The notes under the pieces are model-generated. The model made no database searches and was not told where the DNA came from. It was given only the letters and a program-made list of their open reading frames with translations. Shown piece after piece: positions 11,601 through 22,797 of a DNA stretch of 64,000 nucleotides; positions within the stretch are counted from its first letter, which is position 1; every line of letters starts with the position of its first letter. Source of the DNA: Azolla caroliniana (Eukaryota > Polypodiophyta); assembly GCA_043228905.1 (NCBI GenBank), contig JBHGNT010000007.1:19592001-19656000 (forward strand), written 5' to 3'. The translations under genes and the position numbers were made by a program.

Positions 11601-13060
11601 ATTATTAATGAATCACCATGGCACTCACATGGCATCGTCGAGTTTCACCATGTGGATCATTACTCACATGACATCTTAAGGAATCACCACGGTGCTCAAT
11701 CAGTTCCAAGATATAGCCACGATGAATGTCCTGAAATTGGGATGTGTCAATCAACACGCAATCTCCGTGAGTCATTGTACACAACACAAAGTGTACCAAA
11801 GGACCAACACTTTGTCTATGTTAGACGCCTCGTAATACCATCATTAGTATGCTTATCAACCATATGATACCAGACATATAATCTCCATCCCAATGTACTA
11901 CTATATTGTTCCTGACATTCATCATTGTAAGTTGTAACATTAGTGTTAAGAATTAGGTGATTAACTATGGGTTAATTAGTACCTAATTATATGATTAAGT
12001 TAAGCGCAAAAGATTAAGTGATATGTGTGAGAGGAAGAGAGAGAGGAAGTTAACACTTATGGATGACACAAGATGGGGGATGAGTAACTATATTAGAAAG
12101 CATCATCAAATACAAAAATACCATCAATGAGGTATATATAGATGTCATGTGCAAGGGTGCACATGTGTGAGGAGAATATAGGTACAACCGTGTAAGTCCT
12201 ATATTAAATGACCTTGTGAGTGGTGGATCTAGAATATCCTGCTTAAGTACAAGGTCTTATTTAATGCGTTATAGTCAACACTTCTAACTAGATTCTATCT
12301 AGGTAACTACGAAGTTACATGGTTGACTAACGCACTAACTCTAGTTGAGCTTGATCTCTCAACAATTAGCAACGACTAACACACACCCCTCTCTAATAAA
12401 TTAATGGGTTTATATACACGATTGAAGACCCATATACAATGTTAAATGCCTAATTCCACTACCACGTTGTCGCGAAGTTTTGTGTGTGTGTTGTCCAAGC
12501 AGGACCATGGGGGTCTTAGACTAGGGAGTCTGAGGGGATTGGGAAGTAGAAGGCTCACGCTTAACCTTGATAGGTTCCTTGTTGTGCAAAGGGCCTTATC
12601 GAGCTTTAGAGCTCATCGAGTGCTCTCTCGTTGAGCTTTCAACTCTTTGTCGACCTTGGCATCCGAATAGGTCTACGTTGGATCGTGTCAAGTGGAAGAT
12701 CAACGTGAGCACGAGTCAATGGTGAATTCACGACAATGCTAAAAACAAGATTGGGACAAAATAAGTCACATATCCGAGCGGTATACTGACATGCACTCCT
12801 TGCAAAGCCATAAGGCAAAACCCTAAAAGTGATGTTAATATACTATGGAGGGATCGCACCTAAGTGTAGAACCTGTCGTCATGAGGTGACTGCTAATCAC
12901 GGGCCTCTGGCGGTTGTGTAATTCATGTTTGTAACCGATGTGACGTTTGCAATTAGTATACCATCCACTTGCGGGTGACTGCCAACCTCTTGCCAGGGAT
13001 CAGTGTGTCACACATTCTTACTTACCTTGGCAACTCACATGCCATGAGTTTTGTGGTTGT
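11600..13060. other. Gene-free spacer
   Basis: No coding or RNA gene can be supported. A short motif (ATCC..G..GTATAC through CATAAGG and CCCTAAAAG) at about 12770-12830 is repeated at about 13160-13230, on the far side of the 5S-like segment, so this may be part of a small repetitive element. Confidence 0.4.
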
Positions 13061-13062
13061 TT

Positions 13063-13141
13063 GGATGCGTCAAACATTGCAAGTTAAGCGTGCTTGACAC
13101 AAAACAATACCTGGATGGGTGACCTCCTAGGAAGTCGCATT
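13063..13141 (+). repeat. 5S rRNA-derived sequence (TRIM/SINE-like)
   Basis: The stretch contains the 5S rRNA start (GGATGCG), the box A/intermediate region (AGTTAAGCGTGCTTG) and box C (GGATGGGTGACCTCCTAGGAA) in the right order, with part of the 5' half missing and a diverged loop. It is too degenerate to be a functional 5S gene. Plant Cassandra TRIM elements and 5S-derived SINEs carry such promoters. The related motifs on both sides (12770-12830 and 13160-13230) would fit the two ends of a small element, but I cannot define its borders. Confidence 0.7.
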
Positions 13142-13329
13142 GCTATCAAGAGTGGACACACTCCGTATCCAAGTCGTATACCAACCCACACTCTTTGTAT
13201 AGCCATAAGGAAAAACCCTAAAAGGAAGCCAACACCAACGGCCTGCCACGTCCACACCACCACGTCCACACCACGTATGCAACAAGGAACAATGAAGAAG
13301 AGCACAGACTCTCTCTTACTTTTCTACCC

Positions 13330-13578
13330 ACTTCTCTCTCTCTCTCTCTCTCTCTCTCTTTTCACACGTGTGTAATTTCCCCTCTCTCTTGTTTTCCTCA
13401 CTCATGTGAGAGATTCACCCTTTCTTACTTTTAACTTTTACAAATTCATGTGCTTTCACACCCTTGGGCTTGGACGGCCTTGAACTCGTCTTGGGAATCA
13501 TAGACGATTAAGGCCATCCAATATTTTACAACTAAATAAATAAAAAGGAGAAAGCAAAAAGAAACTAGATAAAAAGAA

Positions 13579-13629
<51 letters not shown>

Positions 13630-13708
13630 ACACCCATTGTAAGTAGTGTTTTTTACACACATATATAATTGTGATGAATTCGTTCCCATTATAATTGTGT
13701 GTTTTCAC

Positions 13709-13756
<48 letters not shown>

Positions 13757-13797
13757 AACTTTTGGGGGGAGGAATTTTTTAATCCCATTTTTGCATG

Positions 13798-13830
<33 letters not shown>

Positions 13831-13850
13831 TCTCTCCCTCTCTTATTTTT
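13330..13850. repeat. Cluster of CT/GA microsatellites
   Basis: There are four dinucleotide tracts: CT at about 13331-13359, GA at about 13585-13627, GA at about 13714-13755 and CT at about 13797-13842. The last two are in inverted orientation around about 40 bp, so they could form a hairpin. The Ser-Leu and Arg-Glu ORFs here are artefacts. Confidence 0.9.
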
Positions 13851-14023
13851 TATGATTGGGTAAATACCCTATTTTGTTGTACACCAATTGTCTTATGGGC
13901 CAAATTTGGCCTTAGAAGATGTTAATATGTCTTCTTTCTTTCTTTCTTTCTACATAGTATGTTTCCTATCTCCAAGCTTCTAGGTCAAAAGAGATTTTGA
14001 AGTTGGACATAGTTTACTCGAAT

Positions 14024-14100
14024 GGATGTAGCTCAGTTGGTAAGGTTGCCCCAATGGAGATGAGGTGGTCGTGGGTACAATCCCCTACATTTCCATACTG
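14024..14100 (+). mobile_element. tRNA-derived SINE head
   Basis: GGATGTAGCTCAGTTGGTAAG matches a tRNA 5' end and a pol III A box, and GGGTACAATCCC about 45 bp on matches a B box. The acceptor stem does not close properly and there is no normal anticodon arm, so this is not a tRNA gene. It is best read as the 5' head of a tRNA-related SINE. Confidence 0.65.
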
Positions 14101-14119
14101 GCATCTATTGAATTAAGAG

Positions 14120-15190
14120 ATATATATGAAGTAAACTGTTTTATATTGAACACAGCCGTTTAGGATGAGTGCGTGAGGAAAGTGTAAACTGTTTTTGTGT
14201 TGTAAATACAGGTTTTCCACGGACATTGGCAACAAGCTAATCGACGAGAGGGCTGATGTGGAAAGAAGGAAGAATGTGTAAGAGAAAAGGATGGGGTATG
14301 GTGGCGGGGTCATAGTCGACAATCGTGAGTGGGTGGGGAATTTTTACACTAATTTCTGTTTTTAATACAGGTTTTTCGTCAACAGTGCAAGATGTTTATC
14401 GCCAAGAGGGCTGACGTGGACTGAATGAAGAATTTCTTGTTCTGTGATAAGGATGAGGGAAGATGGCGGGGGGGTCGAAGCCGTCTATCATGAGTGAGGA
14501 AACTTTGAGATTAACTGTTTTGTTATTGATACAGGTTTTTTCGTGGACATTGGTCATGACGATAATTGGCTAGACGGTTGATGGGGATTGAACGAAGAAA
14601 TTTTCTGTGTGAAAGTGATAAGGTTGAGTGAAGATGGTGGGGAGGGTGAAGCCGACTATAACGAGTGGGTGAGAAAATGTTTACACTAATTTTGTGTTGA
14701 TCAATACAGGATATGCGTGGACATTGCCACCGTGTTAATTGGTGAGATGGCTGATGTCGACTGTATGAAGAATTTCTGTGTTAAGGATGAGTGAAGATGG
14801 TGGGGAGGGTGAAGCCGACTATAACGAGTGGGTGAGGAAATGTTTACATTAATTTTGTGTTGTTCAATACAGGATATGCGTGGACATTGCCATCGTGGTA
14901 TTTGGTGAGATGGCTGATGTCGACTGAATGAAGAATTATTGTGTTAAGGATGAGTGAAGATGGTGGGGAGGGTCGAAGCCAATGTGCAGGAGTGGGTGAG
15001 GACATGTTTTAACCTAAGTTTTTGTTGATTATACAGGATATGCGTGGACATTGGAACCAGGTTAATCGGTGAGATGGCTGATGTCGACTAAAGGAAGAAA
15101 TATTTGTGGTGAGGATGAGTGAAGATGATGGGGAGGGTCGAAGCCAATCATCACGAGTGGGGACTGTTTTGGTGTTGTGTTTTCAACGGC
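14120..15190 (+). repeat. Degenerate tandem repeat, about 164-bp period, six units
   Basis: The phrase CGTGGACATTG, or a variant, recurs at 14218, 14377, 14542, 14716, 14879 and 15043, with spacings of 159-174 bp. Each unit also contains GGCTGATGTCGACT, a GAAGATGGTGGGGAGGGT stretch and a T-rich run ending in ATACAGG. The copies are diverged, which indicates an old array. Confidence 0.8.
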
Positions 15191-15850
15191 AACAGCCGAG
15201 GAAGGTTCAATCTTGCATGGGAAAAGACAGACAAAGATACAAGAAGTTGGACAGATTTATGAGCTTGGAAAGTCAGCTTGAAGAAGACTACGGCCAAGAA
15301 GTAGCAGATTACCTCAATGGCTTGATTGGAGAGAGCAGTTTTGTATTACCTAAGTGGTACAAAAGGACATTCACAAGGGAAAATTAAAGGCCAAGGAACG
15401 GGAACAGCTATTGGACAACCAGGTGATGGTGAACAACTTTAGTACATGCGGAACCAAATGCAAACATGGAGTTTTTAGACTACTAGCCATGATTACCACC
15501 AAGATATGTATTCTCTTGGACCGCAGGAATTTGTTTATAGGTTGAATATGGGTATACTAAAGAGCTTTAGTATATGTGGAATCACATTCAGCCAATGTTG
15601 GCTGCAACATGATGTTTTTAGAGGCCATAACAAATGCCATCATTATTTGGTCCCTTTTTTACGATATATACTTATGGAGTGGAAACTATTATGTACAATT
15701 TGTAGATTGCCTTTGGCATTGTTAATTTTAATACCAATGGAGCATATTTTTTATGGAAAAAAAGAGATATATATGAAGTATATAATAAAGAGGTGAGAAA
15801 ATTGGGTTATGTTAGGTATACTCTTGTCTATGTACCTGAGGCTTTTCTCA
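15191..15850. other. Spacer without a supported gene
   Basis: An ORF at 15106-15387 (93 codons) contains an acidic, helix-like stretch (SLESQLEEDYGQEVADYL). It starts inside the satellite array and has no recognisable domain. It may be the tail of a decayed gene; nothing more can be said. Confidence 0.3.
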
Positions 15851-15852
15851 TA

Positions 15853-16347
15853 GGGAAAAATCTGCACATATATAATGGGAACGAATTCATCATATAATTT
15901 ACCATCTCAAAGAAATAAGGCAAAGTGAAAGGAGGGAAAAATCTGCACATATATAATGGGAACGAATTCATCATATAATTTACCATCTCAAAGAAATAAG
16001 GCAAAGTGAAAGGAGGGAAAAATCTGCACATATATAATGGGAACGAATTCATCATATAATTTACCATCTCAAAGAAATAAGGCAAAGTGAAAGGAGGGAA
16101 AAATCTGCACATATATAATGGGAACGAATTCATCATATAATTTACCATCTCAAAGAAATAAGGCAAAGTGAAAGGAGGGAAAAATCTGCACATATATAAT
16201 GGGAACGAATTCATCATATAATTTACCATCTCAAAGAAATAAGGCAAAGTGAAAGGAGGCTTTTCTCATAGGGAAAAATCTGCACATATATAATGGGAAC
16301 GAATTCATCATATAATTTACCATCTCAAAGAAAGAAGGCAAAGTGAA
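15853..16347 (+). repeat. 81-bp tandem repeat upstream of the LRR-RLP gene
   Basis: Units starting GGGAAAAATCTGCACATAT begin at 15853, 15934, 16015, 16096 and 16177, exactly 81 bp apart and virtually identical. A sixth unit starts at 16271 after a 13-bp insert, and a more diverged seventh follows near 16373. A single-copy version occurs in the equivalent position upstream of the pseudogene (about 6205-6320). The array ends about 0.5 kb before the start codon at 16865. Because 81 is a multiple of three, the array gives a spurious repetitive 139-residue ORF on the minus strand. Confidence 0.95.
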
Positions 16348-16564
16348 AGGAATTTGGGAAATCAAAGAAAAGAGGAAAAATATGCACATTTGGAACGAAT
16401 TGATCATATAATTTGCCATCTCAAAGAAGTAAGGCAAAGTGAAAGGAATTTGGGAAATCAAAGAAAAGAGGAGTTGAATTTGGGCAATTTCCATATGTAT
16501 CTATGTATCTATAAGTATGGATACTTTTATACATGCATATATGCAAATACACATACATAATAGC

Positions 16565-16864
16565 TTTTGAAACAAAGTACTCCTTTGTATCTATCTACTT
16601 TAGGCATGGTTCCACCCATCACCATCACACTTTACATATGTAAAGCCTTGCTCTGTTTCCTTCAATATCTTCCTTCTCCTCAATTTCCTAGCATTTATTT
16701 CACCTTTCTCATATCCATATCACCACCACCACCCTTACTACTGATAACAAATATCAAATTACATCTTAATGTCTAGATTCAACAACTGTACAAGAAGATG
16801 TAAAGATAACATGTCTACAAATGCTTCAAACTACTCCCTTTGCATGTATGTATCCACTCTAAAA
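16565..16864 (+). promoter_or_regulatory. Probable promoter/5' UTR of the LRR-RLP gene
   Basis: This pyrimidine/CA-rich stretch is conserved with 7040-7272 and 1540-1724 upstream of the paralogues. It contains an upstream ATG at 16606 (MVPPITIT) that copies the gene start and opens a 57-codon reading frame ending at 16776, so it could act as an upstream ORF if transcribed. No clear TATA box position can be fixed. Confidence 0.4.
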
Positions 16865-18949
16865 ATGGTTAGACCCATCACCATTACTAGTAATTTGTAT
16901 TGCTCTCTATTTCTCCTGTCCTCTCTTGGGCTTCTACAAACCTCCGATTCTTGCACGAGAGGAGATGCCGATGCCCTTCTCCAATTCATGAATTCTGTGA
17001 ACATAACATCTCTCAAGAAAGGTTGGAGCTTAAGCAGCAGGAATGGGAGCTGTTGTGATTGGGAAGGAGTGAGTTGTGATGCTGTTTCTGCACAGATTCT
17101 GGGCATTTCTCTCTCCAGCAAAGGTCTTAATGGGAGTTTATCTCAAGGATTGGCCAACATTCCATCTCTTCAAGTTCTCAATGTTTCTAATAATCACTTT
17201 TATGGGCCTCTCCCACAAGACCTCTCAACACTCTCATCCCTTCACACTCTTGATGTCAGTAGCAACCATTTTTCAGGCCAGATCTCTGATGTACTAGTGA
17301 ATTTCAGCTCTTTGCAAGTGCTTAACCTCTCAACCAATGCCTTCAATGGTAGCTTGCCTTCCCCTTCTTTAAGGAATTTGAGCCTCTGGAGGAAATTCCT
17401 AGCAAGCAACAATGATTTAAGTGGAGATTTGCCACTCGTCCTATGCCAAACTGCCCCACTTCTTCAAGAGATGGATCTATCCTCTAACAATTTCTCAGGA
17501 ACAATCTCAAAAGGTATTGGACTTTGTGCCTCTCTTCAGGCATTAGATCTTGGTGATAACAACTTGGTGGGTAATCTACCCCAAGATCTGTACTACCTAA
17601 CCTCATTAACAATGCTTCGACTCACACGTAACTCTTTTGATGGCGAACTAGATAATGCTATCGGCAACCTAATTAATCTCTCTCATTTGATGTTGGATTC
17701 GAACAACTTCACCGGACAACTTCCCTCAAACCTCTCCTCGTGTACAAACCTAAAGGTATTCGCCGCAAACGCAAACAAATTCAATGGTTCATTGGATGTC
17801 CTTCGATTCAATCAATTCCCGATGCTAGAAAATCTTGATCTCAATAGCAATGCTTTTGTCGGGTCAATCCCACTCTCATTAACCGGGTGTGCAACGCTCA
17901 AGAGCATAAACTTTGCAAAGAACAAACTTTCAGGGAAGATCCCATCATCTTTGTATCGATTGAAGAACCTAACCGCACTCTTGTTATCAAGCAACAACCT
18001 TAATGGGAGCATAAGATCACTAGATGGAAGTGAGCATCTGGTGAGTGTGATCTTATCCAAGAATGTGTTCAACGAGGCACTTCCTGATAGGATGCAAGGG
18101 GTAACTAATCTACAAGTGTTCGCCCTCGGAAACATCCGTCTCTTTGGTTCCATTCCAGAGTGGTTGAGGAATTGCACAAAACTACAAGTGCTTGACCTTT
18201 CGTGGAACAACCTAACCGGATCGATCCCCCCATGGATAGGGTCCTTTCCACATCTTTTCTATTTGGACTTATCTAACAACTCTTTATCTGGAAGCATTCC
18301 GCCCGAATTGTTCTCATTGCCTACGTTGATACATCTCGATAACGACCTAACCGGATTGCAAGGGGTGGTTAGCAACCTCGCCATAAAACAAGAACTTGAT
18401 GTCCAAGGGCTACAGTACACACAAGTTTCAGCTTTTCCACCCTCAATTTACCTCTCCCACAACCACCTACAAGGGTCCATACCTTCACAAGTCGGTGCTT
18501 TTGTCTTGCTTTTAAAAATGGCTTTGAGTTTCAACAATTTGTCGGGAAACATCCCAGAGACGATAAGCAATATGACTGGTCTAGAGAGCCTTGATTTATC
18601 ATATAACTCTCTCACTGGTGGAATACCTTCGTCATTGACGATGCTCAGTTTTCTAGCTTATTTCAATGTTTCGTACAATCAACTCGAGGGTTCAATACCT
18701 CTCGACAACCAATTCTTGACATTTTCTAACAAAAGTTATGAAGGGAACTCTGGTCTATGTGGTGCCCCTTTATCCTTTCCTTGTGGGAATGATGATGCCA
18801 CCAAGTCCAACCCCAATTCCACCTCAAGTAGGGGGAAAATCCCGATTAAGGCCACTGATATTTTTGAACTGATTGGTGTGGTCATTGGTTATGTTGCATT
18901 GATAGTGGGTTGGTTTACTTGGGATCTCACTAGAAAAAAGATGGGATAA
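16865..18949 (+). CDS. LRR receptor-like protein (PSKR-ectodomain type, full island)
   Basis: This intact intronless gene encodes 694 residues from the ATG at 16865. An in-frame ATG at 16769 would add 32 non-hydrophobic residues before the signal peptide and is not conserved, so the inner start is preferred. The order is a signal peptide (about 1-29), an LRRNT cap with CCDWEGVSC, about 20 LRRs, an island at about 490-525 (including VVSNLAIKQELDVQGLQYTQ), and the LRR resuming at FPPSIYLSHN. It ends with the GLCGAPLSFPC cap, a transmembrane helix at about 669-686 and a 6-residue basic tail. The island has the layout of PSKR-type receptors, where it binds the sulfated peptide. No kinase domain is present, so signalling would need a partner kinase. 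Its role in development or defence cannot be told from sequence. Confidence 0.94.
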   Translation: MVRPITITSNLYCSLFLLSSLGLLQTSDSCTRGDADALLQFMNSVNITSLKKGWSLSSRNGSCCDWEGVSCDAVSAQILGISLSSKGLNGSLSQGLANIPSLQVLNVSNNHFYGPLPQDLSTLSSLHTLDVSSNHFSGQISDVLVNFSSLQVLNLSTNAFNGSLPSPSLRNLSLWRKFLASNNDLSGDLPLVLCQTAPLLQEMDLSSNNFSGTISKGIGLCASLQALDLGDNNLVGNLPQDLYYLTSLTMLRLTRNSFDGELDNAIGNLINLSHLMLDSNNFTGQLPSNLSSCTNLKVFAANANKFNGSLDVLRFNQFPMLENLDLNSNAFVGSIPLSLTGCATLKSINFAKNKLSGKIPSSLYRLKNLTALLLSSNNLNGSIRSLDGSEHLVSVILSKNVFNEALPDRMQGVTNLQVFALGNIRLFGSIPEWLRNCTKLQVLDLSWNNLTGSIPPWIGSFPHLFYLDLSNNSLSGSIPPELFSLPTLIHLDNDLTGLQGVVSNLAIKQELDVQGLQYTQVSAFPPSIYLSHNHLQGSIPSQVGAFVLLLKMALSFNNLSGNIPETISNMTGLESLDLSYNSLTGGIPSSLTMLSFLAYFNVSYNQLEGSIPLDNQFLTFSNKSYEGNSGLCGAPLSFPCGNDDATKSNPNSTSSRGKIPIKATDIFELIGVVIGYVALIVGWFTWDLTRKKMG

Positions 18950-21150
18950 GATTCGACCACATAAAATCTCAAAGTCTAGTTTATATTCAATAATATAATG
19001 GATTTTAAGGGAAAATGTCATCCAATTTTGTAGTTTCTCTTTTCCATAGTCATAAAGGACATCCAACGTTGGTTCCAAACCTTTTATGAGTTCAATGTAA
19101 CAAACTATGCACGTGTTTTCAATTTCCCTTGGCACAATATAAACCCAAAGGTCTATGCTAATATGGAACACATGTATCGAGCCAAGAGTCAAGAACCTAA
19201 TGCCCTACATTCCTCTCTTTTTTATTCCTAGAGCAAAAGAAACTGCTCTACATAGAGATGAGTTGAATTAGAAGAAAGCAAAGAAAAATAGTGGAGCTTA
19301 TGACCATTCACAAAAGATGGGGTTGTCTACCGACCAACAACAATCCCCAACCATTTCACGTTGGTGCTTGCTTCCATCACTATGTTTGATCATCTATAAA
19401 CCTTTGACCCCCAATATTGTGCATGATCAAGATGATGTTGACATGTTGAGGAGTTGTAGTACTAGTTCTCACGTTTTGAGGATAGAAAGAGAGAGTCCTA
19501 CAGGCCAATCCACTTGTAGAGCCACCTAAAGTTCATTTGGTGCCTCCCTTTATTCAACAACACACATGCACACACAACTCCAATGTTTGCTAAAGCCCAA
19601 GCAACACTTCTTATGTTGTTATTCAACTAGATATTGCTCCAACCACTTCCCAATGAAAACCATACCAAGGAGCATATTGATGATCATGATTCTCTCATTG
19701 ACTATATCAATATTCCTAACCTAACATTCAATTACAACTATTTCACATCCTCTTGACATATTCTTTGTTTCAAGAACCCAAATACCATGATTTCCGACAA
19801 GTTTGGACAAGACCTAGGTTTTGAAATGAATGGTGGACACATCCTCTTGACAGATCCAATGTTCCAAGAACCCAAACATAATAATTGCAACAAGCCTGGA
19901 CGAGTCCTAGCTTTTGATATCAATGTTTGGGCTTAAGTTATGGTCTACCTTCCATCGTCATAAGTTACCTAGAAATTTTGCAAACTTAAATCTTCCTATC
20001 AATAGTATGATTCGCTAAGGAGAGTTCCATCAGTATGAATCTCTTCTTGATGATGCATTCTAATAGTATGATGTTCAAAAATTGAAGGATGAATCTTTAA
20101 TTTTAAGTAGGAACTAAGATAAAATGGTGAAAAATGATGTGCATCTAGTCCATGTATGTATATTGAGCATAGTTCTTTATGAAATCTACTTTGTCTCTAT
20201 GAATCTAAATATATTGTAAATGTGGATATTTTCAAAGAAAATCGCTCTTTTTCACATTCCATAGTTTTTACAAATCAATGACACTTGTAGCATATTGTTC
20301 ATTGATTACACAAACACATGGTTATTAAAAACATGAATTTCTTGATTAATTTTCACTTTAGCATAAATGTCAATGACTTACTCCATTGGCTAGGCCCCAT
20401 CCTGTAGATTGAATTTTTGTGTGTATATTAGCATTATGAAAAATCTTATCATATTTATGTATATCTACATAGTAATCTTAAATTAATTTAAAGAGAAAGT
20501 ATATGAATCATTGTTCACAACAATATTTTCAAAAGAGCTTGGTATTACTAAACAAAAGTCTAAATAAAGGTGGTCTTTGAGTCTCATTTGTGTCGTACAC
20601 AAGCCATGCCAATTGGTTTTTTTATAGTGTTATTTTGAAGATGCATAACGTAAAGGTTTTCAAGTAAGATAATTCACATTCATACTGAAAAAGACAATGT
20701 TGAGGTGGGTGAAATATCTATGTCATAAGGGCCATATGTAATGAACATTATATATTTATTGGAGTTGACCCAAAGAATAAAAAGCAATTTATCATTAATC
20801 ATAGTGTCTTTCAATATCTCTCGTGCTCGTTTTTCTTTTGTCTTGTTGCCTTAGTGATATACACCACAACATTAATGTCATAAATTTTAGAGAAGCCATG
20901 TTTGGTCCTTGCCATGGGCTTGGCCTTGTCCCATTGATCGCAATTGGTCTCTCGCTAAACTACAAATTTTTATTATCTAGGGAGTGGATTAGGCTCATGC
21001 CCCCACGCCCCCCAATTGGCAAGTTTATGGGTTATTTTTCTAGTAAACTATGAAACTATAACCCTATACAATATTTTGTTGAATCTATTTTTAACAATAA
21101 TGAGAAGTTATTGAGTTGGGTTACAATTTTATGCTTAACAACCAATTCTT
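18950..21150. repeat. 3' flanking segmental duplication, copy 3
   Basis: This is collinear with 10528-11600 from about 19510 on, except for about 550 bp (about 20215-20775) present only here. Homology stops at about 21150, where the MULE-associated sequence begins. No gene is supported. Confidence 0.7.
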
Positions 21151-21423
21151 TATAGGGAAAAGTACCAGGATACCCTTGGAAGTTCGCCTATTTACCAGAA
21201 TGCCCCTCTAAGTTCCAAATTTACCAAACTACCAATATGTCCAAAAATTACACTTTATAAAGTAATTATACACTCAAATCTACAAGCCCTATTTACCAGA
21301 ATACCCTTCAAACACAAATTTCTTTACTTAAGCGATTCTTTGGGTCCTTTGTACCTAACAGTGTAGTCTTTCTTTTCTTTCTTGTTCATTTGGTTGATCA
21401 ATCCTCTTCAGCATCAGGATCCA

Positions 21424-21765
21424 TATATGTGGTCATTTCTCTATGTTAAGGTTTGCTCTTTCTTCTTTTATTATTCAATCCCCTTTTCCTTCTAATTTCT
21501 CTTTTTCATGTATCCTTCAACTTTTATTTATTTATTTATTTATTTTTCTTCTTCTTCTCTCTGTCTCTCTCTCATTTCGATGGTTGATGTCTCTCATAGG
21601 ATGGCTTTGGTGGAGGGAAGGCAATTTGACTTGTAATAATTACGTGTTAATTTTGATCCTTCTACAAAAAGTGTAATTCCAAAAATATCCACAAAATCAA
21701 TGACACTATCGACTCAACAAAATATCTAATAATGCACAATCGTCACTAAATTGGCTAATGAGCAC
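21424..21765 (+). repeat. Left inverted arm of the MULE
   Basis: Its reverse complement matches 22475-22797 with scattered mismatches, for example GGTTGATGTCTCTCATAGGA against its complement near 22625. It includes T-rich tracts at 21530-21560. Confidence 0.85.
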
Positions 21766-22513
21766 CGCCGGCCCCTCACATTGGGCTACATGTAAGTTTT
21801 CAGGGAAAATGTTTAGACACTTGACATATAACATTGCTGAGCCCTTAAATGCATGGTTGTTAGAGCCTTGAGTTATGTCAATTCTAGGGATGATGGAATT
21901 GATACGCCAAAAGATAATGTCATGATTTTATGAAAGGAGGGTTAATGGAGAAACTTCTAAAGCACGTATTGGATTAGTTAATGGAGAGATAACACATGAT
22001 GCATTGGTTGGATATGCAGAGAAATTCATTACAGAATCCATACAATGTGGAAGACTATACCATATTTTGCCATCTACTAATGATGTTTTTGAGATCCATA
22101 CTCTGAAACATGCTAGGATTTTTTATGTGGATAAGAAGATATGTACTTGTGGACAATGGCAGGATATGGGGTTACCTTGTGGACATGCAGCGATTGCTAT
22201 TTTGTTTTGAAAGGAAAGAGTTCAATCTTTTGCACACAAGGCATATTTGTTGCAATCATATTGTGATACTTACAAGGAGCCAATATTTCATGTTGTTGTA
22301 ACGCATGATAATATTGTTGGAAGCATGTTACCACTAGCCACACGAAGACCTTCTGGACGTCCAAAAACCAAACATATACGCACAATAGAAGAAGGCACAA
22401 AGAAGAAAGAACATTGTTGTGGACGGTGTCGTGGGAAAGGACACAATGCTCGCAATTGTAGGGCCCCAATTAGTGACGATTGTGCATTATTAGATATTTT
22501 GTTGAGTCGATAG
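21765..22513 (+). pseudogene. MULE transposase, C-terminal part
   Basis: One frame reads from about 21800 (LTYNIAEPLNAW, ELIRQKIMS) through a SWIM zinc finger (CTCGQWQDMGLPCGHA) to a CX2CX4HX4C zinc knuckle (CCGRCRGKGHNARNC), the standard C-terminal layout of plant MuDR/FAR1-type transposases. The DDE catalytic core is missing. The frame is broken by TGA codons at about 21863, 21931 and 22208. The second replaces the Trp expected in this motif. It cannot make an active enzyme. Confidence 0.88.
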
Positions 22514-22797
22514 ATATATTTGATTTTGTGGAAATTTTTGGAATTACACTTTTTGTAGACAAATCAAAATTAACATGTATTTATTACAAGTCAAACTGCC
22601 TTCCCTCCACCAAAGCCATTCTATGAGAGACATCAACCATCGAAATGAGAGAGAGAGATAGGAAAGAAGAAGAAAAAGAAAAAGAAAAAGAAATCTTTGA
22701 AGGATATAGGAAAAAGAGAAATTAGAAGGAAAAGGGGATTGAATAATAAAAGAAAGAAAGAGCAAACCTAAACATAGAGAAATGACCACATATAAAC
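22475..22797 (-). repeat. Right inverted arm of the MULE
   Basis: This is the inverted partner of 21424-21765. Its first 40 bases are also the last codons of the transposase frame (APISDDCALLDILLSR then stop). Confidence 0.85.

Noticed and set aside
13063-13141. Functional 5S rRNA gene
   Set aside because: Part of the 5' half is missing and the loop region is diverged.
13446-13925. Ser-Leu and Arg-Glu repeat ORFs
   Set aside because: They are translations of CT/GA microsatellites.
14024-14096. tRNA gene
   Set aside because: The A and B boxes are good, but the acceptor stem does not pair and no proper anticodon arm forms. Treated as a SINE head.
15828-16247. 139-residue repetitive minus-strand protein
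   Set aside because: The 81-bp repeat is 27 codons long, so any open phase stays open. No start context and no family.
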